64,000 nucleotides of DNA from Trebonia sp963767685 (GTDB lineage: Bacteria > Actinomycetota > Actinomycetes > Streptosporangiales > Streptosporangiaceae): contig CAVYEZ010000005.1 in assembly GCA_963767685.1 (NCBI GenBank), positions 496,001 through 560,000 on the forward strand, given 5' to 3'. The number at the start of each line of letters is the position of its first letter. The first letter of the stretch is position 1. Both the position numbers and the translations under genes were made by a program. Below, piece by piece: positions 1 to 8,873 of the stretch. The notes beneath the pieces were generated by a model. That model had not been told where the DNA came from, did no database searches, and saw only the letters and a program-made list of their open reading frames with translations.

Positions 1-1333
1 GCGCGCGGCGGGCGAAGACCCGCAGCTCATCCGGGCTTGGCTCGGGAACGCCGGCGTCGAGAACGACGAAGGCGCGCACCGCCTGGCCGAGTTCCGCGTC
101 CGGCACGCCGATCACCGCGACCTCACGGACCGCCGGGTGCTCCCGCAGCACGTCCTCGACCTCGACCGGATGGACGTTCTCGCCGCCGCGCTTGATCCGG
201 TCTCCCAGCCGTCCGACCAGGTAGACGTAGCCTTCCGCGTCGATCGTGGCGAGGTCACTGGTGTGCAGCCACCCGTCCTCGGCGAGCTTGAACAGGTGGT
301 CGCCCCGGGCCAGGATCTCACCGATGCCGTTCGTGTCGGGATTGGCCAGGCGCAGTTCGATGCCGGGCGCGGCCCGGCCGACGGACGCGAGCAGGCCCGG
401 CCGCCCGGCAAGCGCGCGGTCGTGGTCTTCCTGGACCAGGCACGCGATCGGGGACCCTTCGGTCTGCCCGAACATGTTGATGAAACGGACGCCGGGCAAC
501 GCGGCTACCGCACGCGCCAGGGTGGCCGACCGGATCGGCGCCGCGCCGTACTGCAGGAGCCGCAGGCCGGAAAGCGTGAGGGCACCTGCCTCAAGCAGGC
601 GCTCGACCATCGTCGGGACGAGGAAGGCGTGGGTGACGCCGTAGGCGCCGAGATCCCGCCAGGCCGCCACGCTGAACCTGGGAAACGGCAGGACGGTCGC
701 GCCGACGGCGATCATTACCGCGAGGTTGCCGAGGCCGGCGATGTGGTAGAAGGGTGACCCTGAGGCGTATACGCTGCCCGGTCCGACCGTCATGAGCGCC
801 GAGCTCACCGCGACCCGCTGCGCCAGCTTGTCTTGCCTGATCGGTACCTGCTTGGGAGCACCCGTTGTCCCGGAGGTGTGCAGGATGGCGGCCGTCGCCT
901 CGGGCCGGGTCTCCGGCAGCAGTCCGCGGCCCCCGGGCTTCAGCTCCGGCACGACGGCATGTCGGCAGCCCGCCCGCTCGGCGGCCGCGGCCGCCTGCTC
1001 CGCGTAGCCGGGCTCGGCCAGCAGCACCGGGGCGCCGAGCCCGGCGATGCACCCGGCGAGCTCGCGTGCCGTGAGCCGGGGGCCGAGCGGTGCGACCGGG
1101 CGGCCGGTGCACGAGCCCGCGATGATCATCGCGAGCGATTCCGGGCTGGTATCGAAGAGCGCGGGTACCGGCATCCCGGCCGGGACTCCGGCCTCGTCCA
1201 GCCATGCTGCGGCCGCCTCCGCCAGTCCGATGAGCTCGGCGTAGGAGACGTCGCGCTCCCCCGTCAGCGCGGCCGTTTCGCTGTCGCTCCGGGCCAGCAC
1301 CAGCTGGGACCAGGTCAGGCAGGCATCGTTCAA
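1..1333 (-). CDS. AMP-dependent acyl-CoA synthetase/ligase (partial)
   Basis: This protein would activate a carboxylic acid to its acyl-CoA through an acyl-adenylate. The minus-strand frame stays open from a TTG at 1333 to the window edge (444 codons seen). The ATP/AMP signature HTSGTTGAPK lies near residues 152-161 and a YAELIGLAEAAA-type N-terminus matches class I adenylate-forming enzymes. The C-terminal lysine-bearing subdomain lies outside the window. The TTG overlaps the TGA of the upstream CoA-transferase by four bases, which suggests translational coupling and decided the start. Its acyl substrate is unknown; by context it feeds the same catabolic pathway as its neighbours. Confidence 0.85.
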   Translation of the reverse strand, partial: MNDACLTWSQLVLARSDSETAALTGERDVSYAELIGLAEAAAAWLDEAGVPAGMPVPALFDTSPESLAMIIAGSCTGRPVAPLGPRLTARELAGCIAGLGAPVLLAEPGYAEQAAAAAERAGCRHAVVPELKPGGRGLLPETRPEATAAILHTSGTTGAPKQVPIRQDKLAQRVAVSSALMTVGPGSVYASGSPFYHIAGLGNLAVMIAVGATVLPFPRFSVAAWRDLGAYGVTHAFLVPTMVERLLEAGALTLSGLRLLQYGAAPIRSATLARAVAALPGVRFINMFGQTEGSPIACLVQEDHDRALAGRPGLLASVGRAAPGIELRLANPDTNGIGEILARGDHLFKLAEDGWLHTSDLATIDAEGYVYLVGRLGDRIKRGGENVHPVEVEDVLREHPAVREVAVIGVPDAELGQAVRAFVVLDAGVPEPSPDELRVFARRA

Positions 1334-2493
1334 CTGAGCACGCTCGCATCCCGGTAGTCGGTTATCTCTTCGGGGGTGAAGCCGAATTCGGCCAGCACGT
1401 CGGCGGTGTGCTCACCGGGCACCGGCGGCCGACGCGTCAGCCCGGCCGGCGTCCGGCTGAATCTCGGGGCGGGAGACGGCTGCGTGATCCCGTCGAGCTC
1501 TGTGAATGCGGACCTTGCCTTGTTGTGCGGGTGGTCGGCGGCCTCTTCCAGGCTGAGCACGGGGGTGACGCAGGCGTCGGTGCCAGCGAACAGCGCGGAC
1601 CACTCGTCGCGCGTTCTCGCGGCGAAGATCGCGGCGAACTGGCGGCGCTTGGCCGGCCATGTCGCGGGGTCGTTCTGCTCCCGCTCGCACTCGGGTGGCA
1701 GGCCGAGCCCGCGCAACAGCGCGCCGTAGAACCTCGGCTCGATGGCGCCAACCGCGACGTGGCGTCCGTCCGCCGTCGCGTAGACGTCGTAGTAGGGGGC
1801 ACCGGTGTCGCAGAAGTTGGTTCCCGGCCTGCCCGGCCAGCGCCCTTGCGCGCGAAGCCCGTACAGCATCGCTGTGAGCGCCGCGGAGCCGTCGACGATC
1901 GAGGCGTCGACCACCTGCCCCTGCCCGCTCGCGCGCGCTTGCAGCAACGCGCATACCAGGCCGAAGGCCAGCATGAGGCCGCCGCCGCCCATGTCTCCGA
2001 CCAGGTTCACCGGGGGCACCGGCAGCTGACCTTCCCTGGCGAAGTTGGCCAGCGCACCGGACAGCGCGATGTAGTTGATGTCGTGACCCGCGGTCTCCGC
2101 AAGCGGGCCGTCCTGGCCCCATCCCGTCATCCGGCCGTAGGCGAGCCGGGGATTGCGCCGCAGGCACGCCTCGGGCGACAGGCCGAGGCGCTCCGCCACG
2201 CCGGGGCGGAATCCCTCGATCAGCGCGTCGGACCGCTCCACCATGCGCAGCAGCAGTTCCGCGGCGGCGGGATGCTTGAGGTCGACCGCGATGGACCGCC
2301 GGCCGCGGTGCATGACGTAGCGCGAGGGATCCTGGGCACGCACACGGAGCTCGGTATCTGGCAGCTCGCCGCCGCGGGTATAACGGTCCACCCGGATCAC
2401 GTCGGCGCCCATGTCGGCGAGCATCATCGCCGCGAAGGGGCCAGGTCCCATGCCTGCGAGCTCGATGACCCGCAGTCCGGCCAGCGGTCCCAA
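1330..2493 (-). CDS. CaiB/BaiF (family III) CoA-transferase
   Basis: A 387-residue protein of normal length for family III CoA-transferases and alpha-methylacyl-CoA racemase relatives. The N-terminus (PLAGLRVIELAGMGPGPFAA) and the block MLADMGADVIRVDR are the typical nucleotide-binding start. SRKxP-type DLKHPAAAELLLRMV and GQGQVVDASIVDGSAAL follow. These enzymes move CoA between carboxylates or epimerise 2-methylacyl-CoA, and sequence alone does not separate the two. It is first in an operon with the overlapping acyl-CoA synthetase, and an AT-rich candidate operator lies 60-80 bases upstream. Confidence 0.9.
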   Translation of the reverse strand: MGPLAGLRVIELAGMGPGPFAAMMLADMGADVIRVDRYTRGGELPDTELRVRAQDPSRYVMHRGRRSIAVDLKHPAAAELLLRMVERSDALIEGFRPGVAERLGLSPEACLRRNPRLAYGRMTGWGQDGPLAETAGHDINYIALSGALANFAREGQLPVPPVNLVGDMGGGGLMLAFGLVCALLQARASGQGQVVDASIVDGSAALTAMLYGLRAQGRWPGRPGTNFCDTGAPYYDVYATADGRHVAVGAIEPRFYGALLRGLGLPPECEREQNDPATWPAKRRQFAAIFAARTRDEWSALFAGTDACVTPVLSLEEAADHPHNKARSAFTELDGITQPSPAPRFSRTPAGLTRRPPVPGEHTADVLAEFGFTPEEITDYRDASVLS

Positions 2494-2549
2494 TTCTCAT
2501 GCACTCCCGTCGTCGCCCGGATGGCTGCGCAGGGGCCCCGCCCAGACCA

Positions 2550-2578
2550 TAGATAGTATAATAATTAAACGATAATAC
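2550..2578. promoter_or_regulatory. AT-rich candidate operator/promoter, site A
   Basis: An abrupt AT-rich block in a GC-rich background, upstream of the CoA-transferase gene. Read on the minus strand it contains TTAATTATTATACTATC, which aligns loosely with the AT-rich blocks at 5731-5760, 6707-6734 and 7513-7541. It could be an operator for the nearby GntR regulator, a -10 region, or both. Confidence 0.4.
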
Positions 2579-2731
2579 GCCACCGGATGCCAGGCGTCGT
2601 CAGGAGAGCGTGTGACCGTGAGCCGCAGGCAGCGGGATGAGACCAGGGAGTGGTTCCGTAAGCACGGGCAGGAAGAAGTCGCATTCAAGACGCCGCGCGG
2701 CCCGCGCGCCCGCTTTGGCGGGGCCCGGATG

Positions 2732-3934
2732 TTAGCGGGGCGCGGCCGGGGTGCCCGGCGGGCGTGGGTCGCGGGGCAGGCCGAGCATGCGCTCCGCGAC
2801 GATGTTGAGGTGGATCTGCTGGGCTCCGCCGTAGATCGACTCGGCCCGGCTGACGAGAGACGTGCGCTGGAACGGGCCGAGCTGGTAATTCTCGCCGACC
2901 ACCTGGGACGCCGCGCCGAGCAGGTCCATTTCGAGGTCACCGAGGCGCTGGTGCCACTGCGGCCAAACGAGCTTGAGCAGGGACGTTTCCGCTCCTAGTG
3001 ACCCATTTCGCATCAGCTTGCTCAGCATTCGCAGTGTGTCCCAGCGCATCACGCTCAGCTCGGTGAACGAGCGGGTAAGCCGCTCCCGCATCAGCGGGTC
3101 CGCGATCGCGCCGGTGTCACGCGCCGCGCGCAGGGCGGCGGCGAACTCCGTCTCGAACTGGGTCTGGTACCCGAGCATGGCGACGCCGCGCTCCTGCTCC
3201 AGGGTGCTCATCGCCACCGGCCAGCCCTCGTTGGGTGCCCCGACGACGAGCGAGGCCTCGGTTCTCGCTTCGGTGAAGAAGACCTCGTTGAACTCATCGC
3301 CGCCCGCCATGTTCATGATCAGCCGGACCTCGATGCCGGGCTGGCGCATCGGCACGAGGAGCAGGGACAGGCCCCGGTGCCGCGACGCTCCCGGGTCCGT
3401 GCGGGCGAGCACGTAGATCCAGTCGGCCTGGTGGGCGTGGCTCGTCCAGATCTTCTGACCGTCAATCACCCACGCGCCGCCGTTGAGCACCGCTCTAGTC
3501 TTCACGCCGGCAAGGTCAGACCCGGCAGCCGGCTCGCTGAACCCTTGGCACCAGACCTCGTCTCCCGCGAGGATGCCGGGCAGGAACCGCTGCTTCTGCT
3601 CATGGGTCCCGTGCGCGATCAGGGTCGGACCGAGCAGGTTAGTGCCCTGGAAGCCAGTCCGGTAAGGGGCGCGGGCCCGGGCGTACTCGTACTCGAACAG
3701 GACCCGCTGCGTCACGGTCGCCGGCTTGCCGCCGTACTCCGCGGGCCAGCCGAGGCCCGTCCAGCCGCCCGCGTGCAGCTCGCGCTCCCACTCCGCGCGC
3801 AGCTCGTAGAACTCCTCGTTCTGCGATCCGCCCTTGCCGACCAGGACGGCGAACCGGCCCGTGAGGTGCTCGGCCAGCCATTCGCGGACCTTGGCTGCGA
3901 AGGCCAGGTCCGCCGCAGAGAACCGCAGGTCCAC
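2732..3934 (-). CDS. Acyl-CoA dehydrogenase
   Basis: A FAD-dependent flavoprotein that would make the alpha,beta double bond of an acyl-CoA. From a GTG at 3934, preceded by a strong GGAAGGGGG site, it is 400 residues, the usual length. An open frame runs further upstream but reads through the amidohydrolase gene and is not credible. The central flavin/substrate region shows CQGFSEPAAGSDLAGVKTRA and GQKIWTSHAHQADW, and the C-terminal helical domain ends with YGGAQQIHLNIVAERMLGLP. It lies 22 bases downstream of the amidohydrolase and is probably co-transcribed. The substrate is not predictable. Confidence 0.9.
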   Translation of the reverse strand: MDLRFSAADLAFAAKVREWLAEHLTGRFAVLVGKGGSQNEEFYELRAEWERELHAGGWTGLGWPAEYGGKPATVTQRVLFEYEYARARAPYRTGFQGTNLLGPTLIAHGTHEQKQRFLPGILAGDEVWCQGFSEPAAGSDLAGVKTRAVLNGGAWVIDGQKIWTSHAHQADWIYVLARTDPGASRHRGLSLLLVPMRQPGIEVRLIMNMAGGDEFNEVFFTEARTEASLVVGAPNEGWPVAMSTLEQERGVAMLGYQTQFETEFAAALRAARDTGAIADPLMRERLTRSFTELSVMRWDTLRMLSKLMRNGSLGAETSLLKLVWPQWHQRLGDLEMDLLGAASQVVGENYQLGPFQRTSLVSRAESIYGGAQQIHLNIVAERMLGLPRDPRPPGTPAAPR

Positions 3935-3956
3935 GGTGCCCCCTTCCGAAGCGTTC

Positions 3957-5681
3957 TCAGGCAGGCTCCGGCTGCGCCCCGCGGACGAGCCGGCCGGGGA
4001 GCTGGCCAGTAGGTGTGCCGTCCTGGTAGGTGGCGACCCCCGACACGATCGTCGCCTCGTACCCGTCGGCTTTCTGCACGATGCGCCGTCCGCCCGCCGG
4101 CAGGTCGTAGCGAACTTCGGGGGCGTGCAGGCGAAGCTTGTCCAGGTCGATGACGTTAAGGTCGGCCTTGTAACCGACCGCGACACTGCCCCGGTCCAGC
4201 AACCCGACGGCCTCGGCGGTCTCACGGCTCAGCATGCGGACCGCTCGCGGCAGGTCGATCTGCCGGGCCGGCTCGGCGTCGCGCACCCAGTAGGTCAGGA
4301 AGTACGTCGGGTAGCTGGCGTCGCAGATCATTCCGTAGTGAGCGCCGCCGTCGCCGAGCCCTAGGACGGTGCGGTCGCTTCCCAGCAGGTCAAGGCCCGC
4401 GCCGTCGAGCCTTTCCCCGGTCGCGTTGCCGAGCGGGCGGAACAGTATCTCCCTCCCTTCCCGGGCCAGCAGGGCGTCGTAGATCAGCTCAAGGGGACTG
4501 GCTCCCATCGCGCGGGCCCGTGCCGCGATGCTCTCGTCCGCGGAAGGGTGGTAGTTGGGCGGATCCCCGAGCACGTAGACGCTCTCATGCCCGGAGACCA
4601 CCCACCGCAGGAAGCCGTTGGGATCACGGGGCTTTTCCGCCAGGAGGCGCCGCCGCAGCTCCGGGTCGCGCATCGCCGTCACTTTGCTGGCCAGCGGCAG
4701 GCCGGCGATCGGCTGGTAGCTCGGGTTCAGCGCGAACGGGTGAAAGGACAGGTCCAGCCCGAAAAGCGCGCCGGTCGGGCGTGGAATGACCTGGCCCCTG
4801 ACCATTAGCCCCTCGTTCTTGGCGTCCTCGAGCCCCCGCAGGAACACCCGCCACCCGTCCGGCTGCTCGGCCATCTGCATAAACGTGAATGACACCGGCC
4901 GCCCGGAGCGCCGCGCGATCTGTCTGATCAGGGAGAACTGCTCCTGCGGGTCGAGCGCGAAGTTCGGCACGAGTTGGTACACGCCGCGTCCCGCGTCTCG
5001 CAGGCCGTCCGCCAGCGCGAGGACCTCGTCCTCCTCCGTCTTCACCGACGGCGCGTACTTCCCGGCCTTCGTCCGGTGGGCGAGGTTCCGCGACGTCGAG
5101 ACGCCGAGCGCGCCGGCCTCGACCGCCTCGCGGGTCAGCCGCCGCATCGCGCGGAGGTCCGCGTCGGTCGGTGGCTCAAGGTCGGCACCGCGCTGGCCCA
5201 TCACGTACACCCGCAGCGGCGAGTGCGGAATCTGCGCCCCGAAGTCTATGTCTGAGTCGCGGCCGTCGAGCACGTTCAGGTAGTCGGGAAAGCTCTCCCA
5301 GTTCCAGGGGACGCCGGTCGCCATTACTACTTCGGGGATGTCTTCGACGCCCTCCATCAGTTTGACCAGGGCCTGCCGGTGCTCGGACCGTGACGGCGCG
5401 AACCCGACTCCGCAGTTTCCCATGACGACGGTCGTCACGCCGTGGCCCGACGACGGAGCCAGCCGGTTCTCCCATGTGATCTGGCCGTCGTAATGCGTGT
5501 GGATATCGACGAAACCTGGGGTCACCAGTCGGCCGGTCGCGTCGATTTCGTCGCGACCTGGGCCTAGCCGACCACCGACCGCCGCGATCCGGTCGCCGCT
5601 GATCCCGACGTCCGCGGCGACAGGCTCGCCACCGGATCCGTCGATCACGGTACCGCCCCGGACAACCAGGTCGAACGTCAT
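3957..5681 (-). CDS. D-aminoacylase-like amidohydrolase
   Basis: A 574-residue metal-dependent hydrolase of the amidohydrolase superfamily, closest to N-acyl-D-amino-acid deacylases and dihydroorotase-like proteins. The N-terminal beta-sandwich motif VDIHTHYDGQITWE carries the HxH metal ligands, and VVMGNCGVGFAP has the cysteine typical of D-aminoacylases. A late GDGGAHYGMICDASYPTYF segment holds the catalytic-site Asp/His region. The gene is followed within 22 bases by the acyl-CoA dehydrogenase. In this setting it could hydrolyse an N-acyl or amide bond to release an acid for CoA activation; that role is inference. Confidence 0.85.
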   Translation of the reverse strand: MTFDLVVRGGTVIDGSGGEPVAADVGISGDRIAAVGGRLGPGRDEIDATGRLVTPGFVDIHTHYDGQITWENRLAPSSGHGVTTVVMGNCGVGFAPSRSEHRQALVKLMEGVEDIPEVVMATGVPWNWESFPDYLNVLDGRDSDIDFGAQIPHSPLRVYVMGQRGADLEPPTDADLRAMRRLTREAVEAGALGVSTSRNLAHRTKAGKYAPSVKTEEDEVLALADGLRDAGRGVYQLVPNFALDPQEQFSLIRQIARRSGRPVSFTFMQMAEQPDGWRVFLRGLEDAKNEGLMVRGQVIPRPTGALFGLDLSFHPFALNPSYQPIAGLPLASKVTAMRDPELRRRLLAEKPRDPNGFLRWVVSGHESVYVLGDPPNYHPSADESIAARARAMGASPLELIYDALLAREGREILFRPLGNATGERLDGAGLDLLGSDRTVLGLGDGGAHYGMICDASYPTYFLTYWVRDAEPARQIDLPRAVRMLSRETAEAVGLLDRGSVAVGYKADLNVIDLDKLRLHAPEVRYDLPAGGRRIVQKADGYEATIVSGVATYQDGTPTGQLPGRLVRGAQPEPA

Positions 5682-5730
5682 GGCCGCCTCACCTCGCTTA
5701 CCACGGCAGGGCCTTCCCCTTGATTGGCCT

Positions 5731-5760
5731 AGATTATAGATGAATCATATAACTAATTAA
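5731..5760. promoter_or_regulatory. AT-rich candidate operator/promoter, site B
   Basis: An AT-rich block between the divergently spaced amidohydrolase start and the 3' end of the GntR gene. The minus strand carries TTAGTTATATGATTCAT, very similar to ATAGTTATATTATC at site C. It sits about 50 bases upstream of the amidohydrolase start, so it is placed to control the amidohydrolase/dehydrogenase pair. Confidence 0.45.
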
Positions 5761-5784
5761 GGGGAAGGGCCAGGCCCTGGCCGG

Positions 5785-6552
5785 TCAGGCCATCAAGTCA
5801 TAGACCGTGAGCGTGCGGTCACCTTCCAGAAGGTAGTCATCGGTCGCCAGCAGGTGCTTGCGCCACAGGTGCTCAGCGTGCGCGACGTCCTTTGCCTCGA
5901 TCAGCTCGAGGATCCGCTCGTGGGCGGCGAATCCCATCCTCAGGGCCTCCTGCCCGGTCGGGGTGCCGGCGTCGGACTCGACGTGGGCCATGTGGGCGAC
6001 GTCGATGATGTGCCGGAGCATGCCCGACAGGACAGAGAGCGTCTGGTTGCCGGCCATGTCGACGATCAGCGCGTGAAAGCTGGTCTGCTCCTGCATCTGC
6101 CGAACGGGGTCGTCGCTCGCGGCCCGGGACCGCTCGATCGCCTCGCGCAGGGCGCGCAAGTCCTCCGCCGTCCGATTCTGCGCCACCATTGCCACACAGC
6201 CCGGCTCGATCACGCCGCGGGCCACGTAGACATCTTGCAAGGTAACGCCGCGGTGCTCAAGCACCAGAGCCGCCTGGCGGGCCGCGACGTCCGCGTTCGG
6301 CAGGTGCACGCGCGCGCCGCCGTGGGCACCGCGCCGCACGCTGATCAGGGACTCCGACTCAAGCACGCGGAACGCCTCGCGCAGCGTAGGCCGGGACACG
6401 CCGAAGCGCTCCATGAGCGCGCTCTCCGAGGGCAGCGCGTCGTCCTCGACCAGCTCGCCGCGGAGTATCCGCCGCCGCAGGTCACTGGCCACCAGCTCGG
6501 CCATCTTGGGCACGCGAACCCGCGCCCCCACTTCCTTTATCGCCTCGGTCAT
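5785..6552 (-). CDS. GntR-family regulator, FadR (FCD) subfamily
   Basis: A 255-residue transcription factor. A winged-helix domain covers about residues 15-85 (LVASDLRRRILRGELVEDDA, then PSESALMERFGVSRPTLREA). An all-helical FCD ligand-binding domain covers about residues 95-235 and includes ARGVIEPGCVAMVA and SFHALIVDMAGNQTL. FCD domains bind carboxylates or acyl-CoA-type effectors, often with a metal ion. The gene sits in the middle of the acyl-CoA catabolic cluster and four similar AT-rich sites flank its neighbours, so it is the obvious local regulator. Its own upstream region (6553-6620) is also AT-rich. Confidence 0.92.
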   Translation of the reverse strand: MTEAIKEVGARVRVPKMAELVASDLRRRILRGELVEDDALPSESALMERFGVSRPTLREAFRVLESESLISVRRGAHGGARVHLPNADVAARQAALVLEHRGVTLQDVYVARGVIEPGCVAMVAQNRTAEDLRALREAIERSRAASDDPVRQMQEQTSFHALIVDMAGNQTLSVLSGMLRHIIDVAHMAHVESDAGTPTGQEALRMGFAAHERILELIEAKDVAHAEHLWRKHLLATDDYLLEGDRTLTVYDLMA

Positions 6553-6706
6553 GTTCCATCCAAAAAGAATGAGAAGTTAACGGAACACATTCATTATGCC
6601 AGCTAGACAACGATTGCAGTCGCGTTGCACGACGCGGTTCGCGTGATGAGTCACCGAGCTTCCGGAAACTTTGCAACGCCGGCCACCCGTCTTCATGATT
6701 CATGCT

Positions 6707-6734
6707 ATCAAAATAGTTATATTATCTCTCTAAG
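6707..6734. promoter_or_regulatory. AT-rich candidate operator/promoter, site C
   Basis: Contains CTATCAAAATAG, a perfect 4-base inverted repeat, running into TTATATTATC just upstream of the SDR gene's GGAGG ribosome site (6743-6747). It shares the core ATAGTTATAT with site B. Confidence 0.45.
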
Positions 6735-6752
6735 TTTTCGCTTGGAGGGTTC

Positions 6753-7496
6753 ATGCCACGTGGCGTAGCGCTGGTTACCGGGGGCACGCGCGGGATCGGC
6801 GCGGCAATCACCCGCCGGCTGGCCGCCAACGGGGTGCACGTCGCCGCCGTGTACGCCAATGACTCAGCCGCCGCGACGGCACTGCGCCGCGAGCTGAACT
6901 CGGCCGGCGCCGCCGTATCCGTGCACCGCTGCGATATCGGGGACGCCGCGGCCTGCCGTGCGCTCGTCGGAGAGGTGACGGCAGCCCACGGAGCGGTCGC
7001 GTACCTCGTCAGCAACGCCGGCCTGCTCGAGGAGGCCCCGATCGCCGACACGAGTGACCAGCTCTGGGAGCGCGCCATCGACGTGAACCTGGCGGCCCCC
7101 TTCCACCTGGCGCGGGCGGCCTGGCCCGGTATGGCGGAGGCGGGATTCGGGAGAATCGTGAACATCGGATCGGTCACCGGGGCCATGGGCAATTCGCATG
7201 AGATCGCTTACGGGGCGGCCAAGGCCGGGCTCATCGGGCTGACCCGTTCGCTGGCGCGGGCCGGGGCGCGACAGGGCATCACGGTGAACTGCGTGGTACC
7301 CGGCGTGTTCGACACGGACATGACCGCAAGCATGACCCCACGGGCAAGGGATGCCATCGGCGCGCTCATTCCGCTGCGCCGCCTCGGCCGATCCGAAGAG
7401 CTCGCGCACGCGGTGTGGTTCCTGTTGCAGGACGACGCGGCGTACATCACCGGCTCGGTGGTGACCGTAGACGGCGGTCTCAGCATGGGCCACTGA
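6753..7496 (+). CDS. SDR-family oxidoreductase (3-oxoacyl reductase-like)
   Basis: A 247-residue classical short-chain dehydrogenase/reductase. The Rossmann motif TGGTRGIGAAI is at about residues 9-19, NNAG-equivalent SNAG near 88, and the catalytic S-Y-K set lies in GSVTGAMG...YGAAKAG near 145-162. The terminal ITGSVVTVDGGLSMGH is typical of FabG-type proteins. It would interconvert a 3-hydroxyacyl and 3-oxoacyl group with NAD(P)H. A good GGAGG site precedes the ATG. It heads a plus-strand pair with the thiolase and is divergent from the GntR gene. Confidence 0.9.
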   Translation: MPRGVALVTGGTRGIGAAITRRLAANGVHVAAVYANDSAAATALRRELNSAGAAVSVHRCDIGDAAACRALVGEVTAAHGAVAYLVSNAGLLEEAPIADTSDQLWERAIDVNLAAPFHLARAAWPGMAEAGFGRIVNIGSVTGAMGNSHEIAYGAAKAGLIGLTRSLARAGARQGITVNCVVPGVFDTDMTASMTPRARDAIGALIPLRRLGRSEELAHAVWFLLQDDAAYITGSVVTVDGGLSMGH

Positions 7497-7512
7497 GCGA
7501 CCTTCCAATGAG

Positions 7513-7541
7513 GGTATTCATCTAACTATTAATTTGATAAA
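7513..7541. promoter_or_regulatory. AT-rich candidate operator/promoter, site D
   Basis: An AT-rich block between the SDR and thiolase genes. Its minus strand reads TTAATAGTTAGATGAAT, close to sites B and C. Its position suggests the thiolase has its own promoter or operator rather than relying only on read-through. Confidence 0.42.
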
Positions 7542-7579
7542 CTGGCCTAAACTGATGAGGAGCAGAAGGAGCCCAGGGC

Positions 7580-8758
7580 ATGAACGACGAAGTCGTGATC
7601 GTGAGCGCCGTCCGCTCGGCTGTCGGGAAGCGGAAGGGAACGTTGTCCGCGTTCGAGGCGCCTGACCTGCTCGGCGATGTCTACCGCGGACTCCTCGAGG
7701 GCACCGGCATCGATCCTGCGGCAGTTGAGCAGGTGGTGGCCGGCTGCGTCAACCAGGTCGGCCAGCAATCGGGAAACGTCGCCCGCAACGCGTGGCTCGG
7801 CGCGGGACTGCCGCTCCAGACCGCCTGCTCCACGATCAACGCCCAGTGCGGCTCGGCTCAGCAGGCGGCCACCGTCGTCCACGGCATGCTCGCGGCGGGC
7901 ATCGTCGATGCGGCGATCGCGGCCGGCGTCGAGTCGATGACCCGGGTCCCGATGGGATCGGCGTCCGTCCCCGGCCTCGGGGACGCGCGCAATAAGAGGT
8001 TCGCCGACCACTTTGAAATCACCACACAGTTCGAAGGAGCCGACCGCATCGCGGCCCGCTGGGGCCTGAGCCGGGACCACGCGGACGACTACGCCCTCCG
8101 CTCGCAGCGGCGGGCCGCGACGGCGATTGCCGAGGGCAGGTTCCATGACCAGATTATCCCGATTGAGGCACCGGTGGTCGATGACAGCGGCACGGTCGTG
8201 GGAACCAAGGCGTTCGCTACCGATGAGTGCCCGCGGCCGTCTACTAAGGAAGGCCTGTCCAGCCTCAAGGTCAACCGCGGGGAATCGCCGGGCGCGGTGC
8301 ACACCGCGGGGAACTCGTCGCAGATCTCGGACGGCGCGGCGGCGGTGCTCATGATGACCGCCAAGCGGGCCGACGCACTGGGGGTCCGCGCGCGGGCCAG
8401 GATCGTCGACTCGGTGCTCGTCGGCTGCGATCCGGTGCTCATGCTCACCGGTCCTATTCCCGCGACCGCGAGACTGCTCGCGCGCACCGGGCTGACGGTC
8501 GATGAAATCGACGTATTCGAGGTGAACGAGGCATTCGCGTCGGTGGTCCTCGCTTGGCTGTCCGAGACGCATGCCGACCCGGCGAAGGTTAACGTCAACG
8601 GGGGCGCGATCGCACTCGGCCACCCACTCGGCGCGACCGGCGCGATCCTCATCACCAAGGCACTCCACGAGCTTGAGCGCGTCAACGGGAGGTACGCGCT
8701 GATAGCCATGTGCTGCGGCGGCGGCCTGGGCACTGGCACGATCATCGAGCGCCGCTGA
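7580..8758 (+). CDS. Acetyl-CoA acyltransferase (thiolase)
   Basis: A 392-residue thiolase that would cleave 3-oxoacyl-CoA with CoA, or condense two acyl-CoAs. The N-terminal DEVVIVSAVRSAVGKRKGTL is typical. The nucleophilic cysteine region is INAQCGSAQQA near residue 91. The C-terminal active-site blocks NVNGGAIALGHPLGATGA and MCCGGGLGTGTII hold the catalytic His and second Cys. A clear AAGGAG site lies upstream. Together with the SDR, dehydrogenase and synthetase it gives an almost complete beta-oxidation-like set; no enoyl-CoA hydratase is seen here. Confidence 0.95.
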   Translation: MNDEVVIVSAVRSAVGKRKGTLSAFEAPDLLGDVYRGLLEGTGIDPAAVEQVVAGCVNQVGQQSGNVARNAWLGAGLPLQTACSTINAQCGSAQQAATVVHGMLAAGIVDAAIAAGVESMTRVPMGSASVPGLGDARNKRFADHFEITTQFEGADRIAARWGLSRDHADDYALRSQRRAATAIAEGRFHDQIIPIEAPVVDDSGTVVGTKAFATDECPRPSTKEGLSSLKVNRGESPGAVHTAGNSSQISDGAAAVLMMTAKRADALGVRARARIVDSVLVGCDPVLMLTGPIPATARLLARTGLTVDEIDVFEVNEAFASVVLAWLSETHADPAKVNVNGGAIALGHPLGATGAILITKALHELERVNGRYALIAMCCGGGLGTGTIIERR

Positions 8759-8873
8759 CCCTGCCGCCGGCTCAATTTCCCATCGGCGGCGTGGACCCGA
8801 GGAACCACGCGGCGACCACGACACCGAAAGCGACGCCAAGCCCGGCGCTTACGGCCCTCGCTTGGTCGAACCG

